DNA of 64,000 nt, taken from contig NZ_KB895423.1 in the NCBI RefSeq assembly GCF_000374845.1, positions 1 to 64,000 of the forward strand, read 5' to 3'. Positions 53,394 to 61,517 of this stretch are shown here, piece after piece. How positions within the stretch are numbered: the stretch's first letter is position 1; each line of letters starts with the position of its first letter. Under the pieces are notes generated by a model. It was not told where the DNA came from and did no database searches. It saw only the letters and a program-made list of their open reading frames with translations. This DNA comes from Paenibacillus terrigena DSM 21567 (GTDB lineage: Bacteria > Bacillota > Bacilli > Paenibacillales > Paenibacillaceae). The translations under genes and the position numbers were made by a program.

Positions 53394-53546
53394 AGACTTC
53401 AGTTCGCAAACCGAAAAACTCTGCCACGAATTGCTGGATCTTGTGGAAAATGCTACAAAGTTGGAAATAAGGATGCTGATTTCGATCGAAATAATATCAT
53501 CGATATCGTGGATCTGTTGGCCATGGCAAGGAAAATCCTAGAGTAA
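53394..53546 (+). pseudogene. Dockerin-like C-terminal remnant
   Basis: A 50-residue open frame without a start codon ending KDADFDRNNIIDIVDLLAMARKILE then TAA. DADFDRNNIIDIVDL has the spacing of a dockerin or Ca-binding loop-helix (DxDxDxxxxxxD). I read it as the tail of a lost secreted protein. The rest of 53240-53731 has no convincing gene. Confidence 0.35.
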
Positions 53547-53731
53547 GGTCTATTCACTGAGGAACAGATCCTTTGGACGACAAACAGGACAATTATCCAA
53601 AAGCAATCATTATAGCACCACTACATTGTACATAGTTTAAGATAATGGATTGGTAGGATATATCAATAAAAAAAGGGGATTATTGCTAAATAAAGAATAT
53701 AGAATGAAACACCAAAAAAGGAGATGGATTC

Positions 53732-54925
53732 ATGAAAACGGAACTAGTAGTGCAGATCGACGAACCGTGGCAAAAAGAAGCAGTGGAAGAAGTTGCGCGC
53801 CGCTTCGAAGTATTGAACCCTGGAGTGAAAATAATTGTTAAAGTTGTTCCTAACGGCGATATCCGTACAACCCTTTACACGGGGGAATCCAAAGCCGATC
53901 TTGTACAGTTGTTTAACGGAGACATCGTCGATTGCAGTAAGGATGGACTATTGCTTGATCTTCGAGCATGGCTGAGGCAGAATCATGAATTAGAAAGTTT
54001 GTTTCACCCTTCGATCTTCCGCCTGATACAGCCTGACGGACGAGTTGCAGTGCTTCCATTAAGCGCCAGTATGAAAGGCATTTTCTATAACAAGCAATGG
54101 TTTGACAAGGCGGGTATTCCTTACCCAGAAGAAGGTTGGACTTGGAATGATTTTATGGAGATAGCGATTAGGCTGCAGCGTGCGAATGTGCACAAAGAAG
54201 AATGTTTTGCGGCCCGAATCTCGTTTCACCGCGAGTATATTGGTCTTCTACTGCTCACGGCAGGAACAGATTGGTTGTCCCCCGATAAAAGAAGAGCCTC
54301 CGGGTACGCAAACAATGCGCAAGCTGTGCAAGCTGTGCAATGGGCAGTTGATCTTGTCCGCGAACACCAAGTTGCACGGGCGACCCAAGAGTATTTTGCG
54401 AACAGCGATTTGATTCGTAACGAAGTCGGGATGATTCTTGATTACTACGTTATGTTGCATGAAATTCAACCACATTTGAAGGAAGATCTCGGTGTCGCGG
54501 GATTGCCGCAATTTATCGATGGACATAGGGTGAACGAGCCATGGGTTTGCGGGTTCGGCATTTCTTCCAAAACAGCTAACCCTGAATTAGCCTGGTCTTT
54601 CCTTTGTGAATTGACCTGTACCAACAATGAATTGACCCGACTTGTGTCGGAAGGCTCAATTGCTCCGCTTCGCTCCGTATATTCGGAGGTAAGTCATGAC
54701 AGTGATCCTTTGCGTAATGCCATACTGGCGGAACTCGAGAATAGTGCTCAACTTCCGGTTTCGTCAGGGAACACAGCCCTGTATCAATTGTTGGACGACT
54801 ATGTGAATCCTGCTTTGGCCCGTATTGTGTTCGAAGGTGCCGACGTTAAGGGGACGCTGGATGATTTAGCCATCGTGCTGGACGGTAAACTTCAAGACCA
54901 CTTTTCGGCACCTTTGTTAAGCTAA
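53732..54925 (+). CDS. ABC-type sugar-binding protein (SBP family 1) without signal peptide
   Basis: 397 residues with the family 1 solute-binding fold: RRFEVLNPGVKIIVKVVP, KADLVQLFNGDI, MKGIFYNKQWFDKAGIPYPEEGWTWNDF, WVCGFGISSKTANPELAWSF. The protein begins MKTELVVQIDEPW, straight into the first strand, with neither signal peptide nor lipobox, and the ATG has a strong AAGGAG site, so export seems unlikely. No permease genes are adjacent. It may be a cytoplasmic sugar sensor or a gene that lost a 5' fused part such as a DNA-binding domain. Confidence 0.8.
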   Translation: MKTELVVQIDEPWQKEAVEEVARRFEVLNPGVKIIVKVVPNGDIRTTLYTGESKADLVQLFNGDIVDCSKDGLLLDLRAWLRQNHELESLFHPSIFRLIQPDGRVAVLPLSASMKGIFYNKQWFDKAGIPYPEEGWTWNDFMEIAIRLQRANVHKEECFAARISFHREYIGLLLLTAGTDWLSPDKRRASGYANNAQAVQAVQWAVDLVREHQVARATQEYFANSDLIRNEVGMILDYYVMLHEIQPHLKEDLGVAGLPQFIDGHRVNEPWVCGFGISSKTANPELAWSFLCELTCTNNELTRLVSEGSIAPLRSVYSEVSHDSDPLRNAILAELENSAQLPVSSGNTALYQLLDDYVNPALARIVFEGADVKGTLDDLAIVLDGKLQDHFSAPLLS

Positions 54926-55143
54926 CAGGTAACACTGGTACAACAAAGACACGAAGGCAGCCGGCCCGAATACGAATCGAGATTCTATATTGATAGTTTT
55001 AATATTGTTGAACTCTGACAAGAACATACTTACTCGACAATCGTATCTAGAGCTTCTGCGGCTATCCTGGATGCCCCGTTACCTGTGCGGTCAGGATAGA
55101 TAAACAATTCCTAGAATAATACATGTATGGAATTATTTATTAA

Positions 55144-55165
55144 GTTCGTGAATAAGACGTTATCT
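55144..55165 (+). repeat. attC-like right half-site (array entry)
   Basis: CGTGAATA (inner arm, type 2), spacer AGAC, then GTTATCT and the conserved GAAAT. No matching left half is seen upstream. The rest of 54926-55143 has no gene. Confidence 0.5.
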
Positions 55166-55208
55166 GAAATACGACAAGTGCTTAATTTAATTATAGGAGG
55201 CAAGGGCG

Positions 55209-55559
55209 ATGAAGCAACTAAATATAAGTGCAATAATTAGTTCTTTCATATTAGGCCTTTCTATTGTTATTAGTGGCGTGATTATTAGTAATTCTGGAGA
55301 CAGAGAACTGAACAAAGACGGAACAAGTCAAAAAGAATATAAACCACTAATGACAATCAAAGAAACAGCTGAATACTTAAATATAACTGAACTCCAGGTA
55401 AGAACAATCATATCTAGTGAAGAAACCATGTTAAAGACCACTGGTACATATTCTAGCAAGATGTTTCCCATCTTTAGAATTGGGACCGATATTTATATAA
55501 GTACAGATGAATTAAAAGAATGGTTAAAGGAGTCTACAACGCTGAGAATACAATATTAA
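55209..55559 (+). CDS. Cassette gene 1: membrane-anchored excisionase-like HTH protein
   Basis: 116 residues: an N-terminal membrane segment (about residues 7-27) and a MerR/excisionase-type DNA-binding domain (PLMTIKETAEYLNITELQVRTIISSEE ... PIFRIGTDIYISTDELKEWLKE). Excisionase-like HTH proteins bind DNA for recombination directionality or transcription; a membrane anchor on one is unusual. AGGAGG precedes the ATG. It is the first gene after the entry half-site and ends 32 bases before the first full repeat. Confidence 0.7.
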   Translation: MKQLNISAIISSFILGLSIVISGVIISNSGDRELNKDGTSQKEYKPLMTIKETAEYLNITELQVRTIISSEETMLKTTGTYSSKMFPIFRIGTDIYISTDELKEWLKESTTLRIQY

Positions 55560-55590
55560 TGAAAGTATTTCGAAGAAGGTCGTACTTCAG

Positions 55591-55748
55591 ATAACAACGT
55601 ATCTACGCTGTCGCTGTCGCTCCTTGGTCTGCCGAAGATTTTTCGGGGAAGCGGAATCAGCAGACAACCCTGTAAGGCTAAGTGGCGAAGCCACCCAGTC
55701 GCTACGCTCCTTTAAGCCTCTCGGATTCGTAGATACAAAACGTTAGAT
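55591..55748 (+). repeat. attC-like site A (158 bp)
   Basis: Left box ATAAC (55591-55595), spacer AAC, arm GTATCTACG (55599-55607); right arm CGTAGATAC (55728-55736), spacer AAAAC, box GTTAGAT (55742-55748). Inner stems GTCTGC/GCAGAC, GGCTAAG/CTTTAAGCC and GTGGCGAAGCCAC. Confidence 0.7.
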
Positions 55749-55793
55749 GAAATTGCTGTAATGAATTAAATAAGAAAACAAAGGGATAAAACC

Positions 55794-56138
55794 ATGAAAA
55801 ACTCAATAAATAAATATTTATATTATTTGGGATCAGGAATATTAGTATGTTTTGTTATATATATGATCGCAACTAATTCTTTTCAAAAGACTCAATATAC
55901 GCTCTTTGTCTATGAGAATCAAGCAAGTAATATCAAGAAAGTTGATGGATTGGAAGATCCCAATAATAAAATAAGTGGCTACAGTTTTGGATTTCCAGGT
56001 ATTGGATTTCCAGATAAGAGAATAGATGTATTAAGCACACCATTTTATGTATTAATAAAACAAAAGAATCAAGAAATTGAATATGTAACTGACAATGTTA
56101 AGAAATTAAACGAGTATCTAAAGAAACAAATAAAATAA
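55794..56138 (+). CDS. Cassette gene 2: small membrane-anchored protein, unknown
   Basis: 114 residues with one N-terminal membrane segment (about 9-27), then an outside or inside soluble part of about 85 residues with Gly/Phe-rich GYSFGFPGIGFPDKR. No family recognised. It starts 46 bases after site A and ends 34 bases before site B. Low G+C, like the other cassette genes. Confidence 0.6.
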   Translation: MKNSINKYLYYLGSGILVCFVIYMIATNSFQKTQYTLFVYENQASNIKKVDGLEDPNNKISGYSFGFPGIGFPDKRIDVLSTPFYVLIKQKNQEIEYVTDNVKKLNEYLKKQIK

Positions 56139-56172
56139 TTTGTAAGTGGATTTCGAAGAACTCAGCAACTTC

Positions 56173-56327
56173 ACCTAACACTGTATCTACGCTGAGGGCT
56201 CTGCCCTGGGTTCGCAAGAAGTAGTGAGCAGAGATGTGATTTCAGCGCACAACCCTGCGAGGCTAAGTCCGTCGGACCCGGCGCATACGCACCTTAAGCC
56301 TGGTTCGCAGATATACCAACGTTATAG
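56173..56327 (+). repeat. attC-like site B (155 bp)
   Basis: Left box ACCTAAC (56173-56179), arm GTATCTACG (56183-56191); right arm CGCAGATATAC (56306-56316), spacer CAAC, box GTTATAG (56321-56327). Inner stems AGGGCTCTGCCCT, GGGTTCGC/GCGCACAACCC, AGGCTAAG/CTTAAGCCT and GTCCGTCGGAC. Confidence 0.7.
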
Positions 56328-56397
56328 GAAATCAGCGCAAACCAGTAAATCACAAAACAAAATTACTCTCTGATCTGTTAAATAGGGGGATTATTGA

Positions 56398-56988
56398 ATG
56401 ATTATTCTAATTAGTGGAAATAGCAGTACTGGTAAGACACTTATGTCTCAAAAATTACTTGAGAAATATCAAATTCCCTATTTATCTATTGATCATTTAA
56501 AGATGGGGTTGTATAGAGGAGACTCTGCATGTGGGTTTACACCGCTTGATAGTACGGAACTTATTGGTGAGAAATTGTGGCCGATTATTAAAGGAATTAT
56601 TATGACTAATATCGAGAATAATCAGAACATTATTATTGAAGGATGCTATATATTGCCTCATTTTATAAAGGATTTTGAAGTAGAATACTCTGAGAAAATC
56701 ATATCAGTTTTCATTGGCTTCTCACAAAGATATATTGAAGAAAACTTCGCATCTAACATTGTGAAACATAGGAATGCTATAGAAGATCGGAGCTATTCAG
56801 AAGACGGGATAATAACTGATTACATTAATGACCATGATGCTTTTAGAAGGAAATGTCTAGACAGTGGTGTCAAATACTTTGAAATTGACAAAAACTATGA
56901 AGAAGAGATTATCAAGGTATATGATTTTATAGAGATTCAAAAACACGTGATTGATAGAAAATTCAAAGAAGGCGCTGACATCCTATAA
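56398..56988 (+). CDS. Cassette gene 3: P-loop kinase/ATPase
   Basis: 196 residues with Walker A GNSSTGKT at residues 7-14, then YLSIDHLKMGLYRGD, and IIIEGCYILPHFI, a layout seen in small nucleoside/antibiotic kinases and 2-phosphoglycerate kinase-like proteins. The substrate is not known; phosphotransferases are frequent integron cargo. GGGGGA precedes the ATG. Its TAA stop (56986-56988) lies inside the left box of the next repeat, the tight gene-site fit typical of cassettes. Confidence 0.75.
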   Translation: MIILISGNSSTGKTLMSQKLLEKYQIPYLSIDHLKMGLYRGDSACGFTPLDSTELIGEKLWPIIKGIIMTNIENNQNIIIEGCYILPHFIKDFEVEYSEKIISVFIGFSQRYIEENFASNIVKHRNAIEDRSYSEDGIITDYINDHDAFRRKCLDSGVKYFEIDKNYEEEIIKVYDFIEIQKHVIDRKFKEGADIL

Positions 56989-57144
56989 CAATGTGTTCAC
57001 GCATCGGGGGACAAGCCCCCTCGGTCTCGGAAGATAATTCGGGGAAGCGATTGCTGGGACACATCCGCACCGACATACCATATCGCTGCCGCTCACTACG
57101 TTCTCTTAAGTCGGTGGGACGTCGTGAACACGGATACATTATTG
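56983..57144 (+). repeat. attC-like site C (162 bp)
   Basis: Left box CTATAAC (56983-56989), arm GTGTTCACG (56993-57001); right arm CGTGAACAC (57123-57131), box ATTATTG (57138-57144, G changed to A). Inner stems GGGGGACAAGCCCCC, GGTCTC/GGGACACATCC and CACCGAC/GTCGGTG. Confidence 0.68.
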
Positions 57145-57238
57145 GAAATCAGTCAAGAAATAGTATTTAGAAACCAAACAGGAAGGGGAAAGAAAAATTT
57201 TATAAATTTATCTAAGTTTAAAGCACTGGTTTTACGGG

Positions 57239-57505
57239 ATGTTTCCTTCCGCTAAGGATCGAATTAGAATTACTAGTTCATTAATGTCTTTACTCCCAGT
57301 CATCATCGTGTTAAGTCTAGGTGGGCCATTGGAATATAGAGACTACATATTAATAACAATATGCATGATATTTATAATGGCGTCAGTGTTAAGTGCTTTA
57401 TTCGATAGAATAATAGATTATGTATTAAAGAAATTAAAAACTAGAAAGACAAATAAAAAGGTTACGAACGAGTTAAATGATTGGAAAAATGATGAAATTA
57501 ATTAA
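57239..57505 (+). CDS. Cassette gene 4: two-segment small membrane protein
   Basis: 88 residues with two membrane segments (about 12-28 and 36-56) and a basic, charged tail. No family recognised. The ATG at 57239 lacks a good ribosome site; GGAAGGGGAAAG lies 50 bases upstream, so the start is uncertain. It lies between sites C and D. Confidence 0.5.
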   Translation: MFPSAKDRIRITSSLMSLLPVIIVLSLGGPLEYRDYILITICMIFIMASVLSALFDRIIDYVLKKLKTRKTNKKVTNELNDWKNDEIN

Positions 57506-57562
57506 AGATAGCAAGTGATTTTATAGTGATTCGTTAGTATTTCAATAGGAGTGACTGACTTC

Positions 57563-57725
57563 ATATAACAACGTATCTACGCTGTGTCGCTGACGCTCCT
57601 TGGTCTGCTGAGGATTGTTCGTGGAAGAGTAGTCTGTAGACAACCCTGCACTAACTAACCGCATCGCGGCCAGTCGCTTTGCTCCTTTAAGGTGGTGAGG
57701 GTTCGTAGATACAACAACGTTATAC
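57563..57725 (+). repeat. attC-like site D (163 bp)
   Basis: Left box ATATAAC (57563-57569), spacer AAC, arm GTATCTACG (57573-57581); right arm CGTAGATAC (57704-57712), spacer AACAAC, box GTTATAC (57719-57725). Inner stems GGTCTGC/GTAGACAACC and AACCCT..ACC/GGTGGTGAGGGTT. The most symmetric copy. Confidence 0.72.
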
Positions 57726-57753
57726 ACAATGAACGAATGACAGGGGGCAAAAC

Positions 57754-58335
57754 ATGAGGAAAAGAAGTTGGTTTCTGATTTCTGTCCCAACTCTATTTAT
57801 ATTATCAATCGTATTCTTTGTTTATTCAGGATTAAACGGGAATCCAATAACGAAGTATTATTTTAAAAAAGAAGTAGAAAAATATTTGCACTTTGAGTAC
57901 CCAAACAGTGAATTTACTATAAATTTAATTGGTTATGGATTTAAAGAAATGAATTACTATGGCGATGTTTCTCCTATGAAAAATAAAAATCTGCATTTTA
58001 AGGTAGAAGAAAATTATCAAGGCGAGCTATATGATACTTTACAGGAATCTACACAAGAGAATCAGGCAAATCAAAAGTGTAATAGTGAGTTAAATAAATA
58101 CTTCAAAAATTCAACATGCAATGCAGATGTATTTGGTTCAAAAATGATAATACAAATTCATACAGAGGACAAAAAAGAAAATATTAAAGTATATGAAAAC
58201 GAAATAATAAATTTTATACATTCTATATCTGATTTGGATCTTGATCTGTCCGTGCATTTTAATAATGAATGGATTTTTATTGATCAACATTCTTTTAACG
58301 ATATTTATACAAATAAGAAACTCATATATGAATGA
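57754..58335 (+). CDS. Cassette gene 5: YfjL-like membrane-anchored protein
   Basis: 193 residues: one N-terminal membrane segment followed by GNPITKYYFKKEVEKYLHFEYP, FTINLIGYGFKEMNYYGDVSP, the pattern of YfjL-like domains of unknown function in Bacillota. GGGGG lies upstream of the ATG. It starts 28 bases after site D and ends about 40 bases before site E. Confidence 0.65.
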   Translation: MRKRSWFLISVPTLFILSIVFFVYSGLNGNPITKYYFKKEVEKYLHFEYPNSEFTINLIGYGFKEMNYYGDVSPMKNKNLHFKVEENYQGELYDTLQESTQENQANQKCNSELNKYFKNSTCNADVFGSKMIIQIHTEDKKENIKVYENEIINFIHSISDLDLDLSVHFNNEWIFIDQHSFNDIYTNKKLIYE

Positions 58336-58376
58336 CAAAGAGTATAAACTTGTAGGTTCGAAGAAGCGGTCACTGC

Positions 58377-58562
58377 GTATAAACCATATTCACGCATCGG
58401 GCATTCGCCCTAGGTCCGGCAGAAGTAAGATGAGGATTCGGGGTACAACTGGCAGCAGCAAGGAAACATATTCAGCCGGACACACCCGCACTACCTAACC
58501 GCATTGCGGCCGTCCCTCCGGGACTTAAGGTGGTGGGGCGTCGTGAATACATAACGTTATCT
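58377..58562 (+). repeat. attC-like site E (186 bp, longest)
   Basis: Left box GTATAAAC (58377-58384), arm ATATTCACG (58386-58394); right arm CGTGAATAC (58542-58550), spacer ATAAC, box GTTATCT (58556-58562). Inner stems GGGCATTCGCCC, GTCCGGC/GCCGGAC (longer, explains the size) and GTCCCTCCGGGAC. Confidence 0.7.
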
Positions 58563-58632
58563 GAAATAACAAGCAAGAAATTAAATTAAATCGAAAACCC
58601 ATATGAGGAAATCTATATGTGAGGTGGTCGTA

Positions 58633-59169
58633 TTGAAGATAAAACTATGGATACCCATAGGAATTCTGCTGGTGGCAATAATTGCAGGGGCATTTATTTA
58701 CACCTATCCGCATCATCTTACTTTCACCATGCAAGGAATCATGTATCAATTAGGTGAAGAAAATAAGGATTATGTAAAACCAGTTGCTGTATCTGTAAAT
58801 GGTAAAATGAAAAAGAGCATACTGGGAGTAAGAACATTTACAGGGGTAATTGATATTGAAGGTGAAGATATACCTGTTCCCTCAGAAAATAGGAAATTAG
58901 AGCTTAGATTTAGCGAAAATGGTGAAGCACAACTATTGTATAGGTATATCATCAATGGTAATATTAAGCATTTTTCTTACGGTATTATATTTATTAATGA
59001 CGATAGTAACAAGATTGCTATTATGAAATATCAAGCAACTCCTAATGGTAGGGGTTGGAACGGGGGTGATGGTTATATGATATCAACACCTGCACAAAAT
59101 AGAGATGAGGCATTGGAAATATCAAATGAATTGTTAGATGATTTTTATACAAGGTTCACGCTAAAATGA
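58633..59169 (+). CDS. Cassette gene 6: membrane-anchored protein, unknown
   Basis: 178 residues with one membrane segment (about 3-24) and a beta-rich soluble part (GVIDIEGEDIPVPSENRKLELRF). No family recognised. Start is TTG 58633, five bases after GAGGTGG; ATG 58603 has no ribosome site. The repeat that should follow is only half present. Confidence 0.6.
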   Translation: MKIKLWIPIGILLVAIIAGAFIYTYPHHLTFTMQGIMYQLGEENKDYVKPVAVSVNGKMKKSILGVRTFTGVIDIEGEDIPVPSENRKLELRFSENGEAQLLYRYIINGNIKHFSYGIIFINDDSNKIAIMKYQATPNGRGWNGGDGYMISTPAQNRDEALEISNELLDDFYTRFTLK

Positions 59170-59339
59170 TTGGTGCATACTAACTAACGGAGAACATTTA
59201 ATTAACTTTCGGTGAAGTGACCCCACAGAAATGTTTGATGGAGAATTGAAGGTAAGATCAAGGTATTAAGCAAATACATACAAGGAAACTATAAGGATTT
59301 TGTTGAAGGAGATAGAAAAGTACAAACCTTTGAAAGTGT

Positions 59340-59399
59340 CGCGGCCGATCGCTGTCGCTCTCTTAAGGCAGAGGGTTCGTAGATCCAACAACGTTATCA
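59340..59399 (+). repeat. attC-like right half-site F
   Basis: GCGGCCGATCGCTGTCGC, then TTCGTAGATC, spacer CAACAAC, box GTTATCA (59393-59399). The left half is replaced by 59170-59339, which may hold a broken cassette frame (a stretch reading VLSKYIQGNYKDFVEGDRKV without a start). Confidence 0.55.
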
Positions 59400-59430
59400 G
59401 AAATCAATTGCAGGACTATGAGGAGATTAA

Positions 59431-60033
59431 ATGAAAAAAATTATTGCAATCATACTAATGGTTGGATTGATAATAAGTATGTACTTCAACTATCAAATGA
59501 AAGAGTACAAAGACTATCAAAAAGTTGATTATACTATTAAATTAAATCATGGAATTCAAATTGGTATAAAAGAATCAATTCAGAATTTAGATAATGTGAT
59601 AAAAAGCTTAGAGGACAATTCTCCGAAGGAAACCGTCATAAACACATTAGGAAATTTGGCAGTATCATTGAAAGTTGGTGAAGAATCATTTGTCTTTCTT
59701 GATTCCGATTTCAAGGAAGATAAATTATCATCAACTTATTTAATCTATAGTGTATTTAGAGATATGTATTGGTATATAAAAGCAGATATCACAGACGGCA
59801 TTTTATCGAATAAGGTGTCGCTAGAAAAAGAATCGAGAAAACAACTTATTAAGGATATAGGAGTTCTTAAACAAGATTTGGAGTATATTGATAGTCGATT
59901 TAACGAGGATATTTTGAAAGAACAAAGTCCTCAGTGGATTGAAAATAAATGGAAAGAGTTAATTGGAGAGATTGTAAGTAGAAATACGAATTTTAAGTTA
60001 TATGAAAGAATTGGAATGAAGTACAATTTGTGA
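59431..60033 (+). CDS. Cassette gene 7a: membrane-anchored helical protein, unknown
   Basis: 200 residues: one N-terminal membrane segment (about 4-19), then a largely helical, charged region. No family recognised. GAGGAG precedes the ATG. The next gene starts 41 bases on without a repeat, so the two share a cassette or have lost a site. Confidence 0.6.
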   Translation: MKKIIAIILMVGLIISMYFNYQMKEYKDYQKVDYTIKLNHGIQIGIKESIQNLDNVIKSLEDNSPKETVINTLGNLAVSLKVGEESFVFLDSDFKEDKLSSTYLIYSVFRDMYWYIKADITDGILSNKVSLEKESRKQLIKDIGVLKQDLEYIDSRFNEDILKEQSPQWIENKWKELIGEIVSRNTNFKLYERIGMKYNL

Positions 60034-60073
60034 GTGGTTCGTGGAAGGCAATTGACATAAAGGAGCAAACTAT

Positions 60074-60652
60074 ATGGTCGATATTTCAAAGGTTGCAATA
60101 ACTGAACCATTAAGGATCATTGTTGGAGCATCATCACAATCATATCCGGGGTGGATACAGACACAAGAAAATGAGCTAAATTTACTGAATAGAGATGATT
60201 GGTATAGGAGCTTTGGAGACAGGAAAATAGATATTATTTTGTGTGAGCACGTATGGGAACATTTAACTTATGAAGAAGGTATAGAAGCCGCTAGGATTTG
60301 TTATGACTTTTTAAATTCCGGAGGATATGTTCGTTGCGCTGTTCCTGATGCATTTTTTCGTAATGAATGGTATCAGAACATAGTTAAGGTTGGGGGACCG
60401 GGACCATTAGATCATCCTGCTGCTAGCCATAAGATTGTACATAATTATAAGACTTTACGCAGTGTGTTCGAAGAGGCGGGGTTTGAAGTTAAATTATTGG
60501 AGTATTGTGATGAGGAATGTAAGTTTCATTATAATGATTGGAATCCTGAAGGGGGATACATATACAGATCATTACGATATGATCATAGAAATAAAGAAGA
60601 AGAATTGGGTTTCGTTTCTCTAGTCATAGATGCAGTTAAAAACGTTTTGTAA
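60074..60652 (+). CDS. Cassette gene 7b: SAM-dependent methyltransferase-like protein
   Basis: 192 residues resembling the Methyltransf_11 group without the usual Gly-rich start: CEHVWEHLTYEEGIEAARICYDFLNSGGYVRCAVPD is the central part, then LRSVFEEAGFEVKLLEY. These relatives act on sugars or small molecules. AAAGGAG precedes the ATG. The N-terminal SAM loop is short or lost, so activity is unsure. Confidence 0.68.
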   Translation: MVDISKVAITEPLRIIVGASSQSYPGWIQTQENELNLLNRDDWYRSFGDRKIDIILCEHVWEHLTYEEGIEAARICYDFLNSGGYVRCAVPDAFFRNEWYQNIVKVGGPGPLDHPAASHKIVHNYKTLRSVFEEAGFEVKLLEYCDEECKFHYNDWNPEGGYIYRSLRYDHRNKEEELGFVSLVIDAVKNVL

Positions 60653-60654
60653 GT

Positions 60655-60733
60655 AATCTGCGAGGCTAAGTCTAGCGACCTAGAGCTGAAGCTCCTTAAG
60701 CCTCTCGGATTCATGAATACTATAACGTTAGAC
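60655..60733 (+). repeat. attC-like right half-site H
   Basis: GAGGCTAAG / CTTAAGCCTC stem with GAGCTGAAGCTC inside, arm CATGAATAC, spacer TATAAC, box GTTAGAC (60727-60733). Left half absent. Confidence 0.58.
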
Positions 60734-60766
60734 GAAATCACCTGAAGAAAGAAAGGATGGGAGACA

Positions 60767-61387
60767 ATGAAAAAATTAGAGATTCTAACCGTACCCTCGT
60801 TTTGGAAAACCGAAATGAAACAAAAATATTATCAACTTCATGAGGAAAACAGTAAGTTGGTTGTTCTGTTTCCAGGAAAAAACTATTCTTGTGAGAAGCC
60901 AAGTCTACATTTTGCTGGAACTTCCGCAATTCAAAGTGGTTTTGACTTATTGGTTCTTGAATATGGATATCAAGCTGCGAGAACGAATTTGGATATTAAT
61001 GATCTGCCAAGAGTAATAGAAGATAGCCATGAATCTGTTCGACGAATAATTAACAAGTATAATGAAGTCATTTTTATTAGTAAGAGCATAGGCACAATAG
61101 TTGCGGGTGAAGTTCATGGAAAACTTGATATTCCAATAAGACATTTATTTTTGACACCAATTAAAGACACAGTACACTATATCAACAAGTATAATGGACT
61201 TGTGGTTTATGGGACAAAGGATGAAGTGTTTAATACTGAACTGGCAAACCAAATTAACATAGACAAAGTCAGAAGGGTAATAGAAATTCCTAATGCAAAT
61301 CACTCTCTGGAAACCAACAATGTTGAGGAAAGTATCGAGATTCTAGGTAAACTTGTAAGGATATATATGGATTTTCTAAATAAGTAA
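60767..61387 (+). CDS. Cassette gene 8: small alpha/beta hydrolase
   Basis: 206 residues of alpha/beta hydrolase fold: nucleophile Ser in FISKSIGTIVAGE, acid in VVYGTKDEVF and His in IPNANHSLE. Members are esterases, lipases and related enzymes; the substrate is unknown. GGATGGGAG precedes the ATG. It starts 33 bases after half-site H. Confidence 0.78.
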   Translation: MKKLEILTVPSFWKTEMKQKYYQLHEENSKLVVLFPGKNYSCEKPSLHFAGTSAIQSGFDLLVLEYGYQAARTNLDINDLPRVIEDSHESVRRIINKYNEVIFISKSIGTIVAGEVHGKLDIPIRHLFLTPIKDTVHYINKYNGLVVYGTKDEVFNTELANQINIDKVRRVIEIPNANHSLETNNVEESIEILGKLVRIYMDFLNK

Positions 61388-61414
61388 CGATTGTAGGTAT
61401 AACAAGGTGACTTC

Positions 61415-61470
61415 GTATAACACATATTCACGCTTCGGCATTCGCCCCTCGCGAAATGACCGTAAGTCTG
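61415..61470 (+). repeat. attC-like left half-site I
   Basis: Left box GTATAAC (61415-61421), spacer AC, arm ATATTCACG, then GGCATTCGCC-like hairpin; the right half is missing. Confidence 0.52.
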
Positions 61471-61517
61471 ATAAAGATCTAAACTAATAAACCAAAAACA
61501 AAAGGTGGTAGCTTATA

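Noticed and set aside
55591-58562. CRISPR array
   Set aside because: The repeats are 155-186 bp, variable in sequence, and separated by genes of 270-600 bp, not by short uniform spacers; no cas genes.
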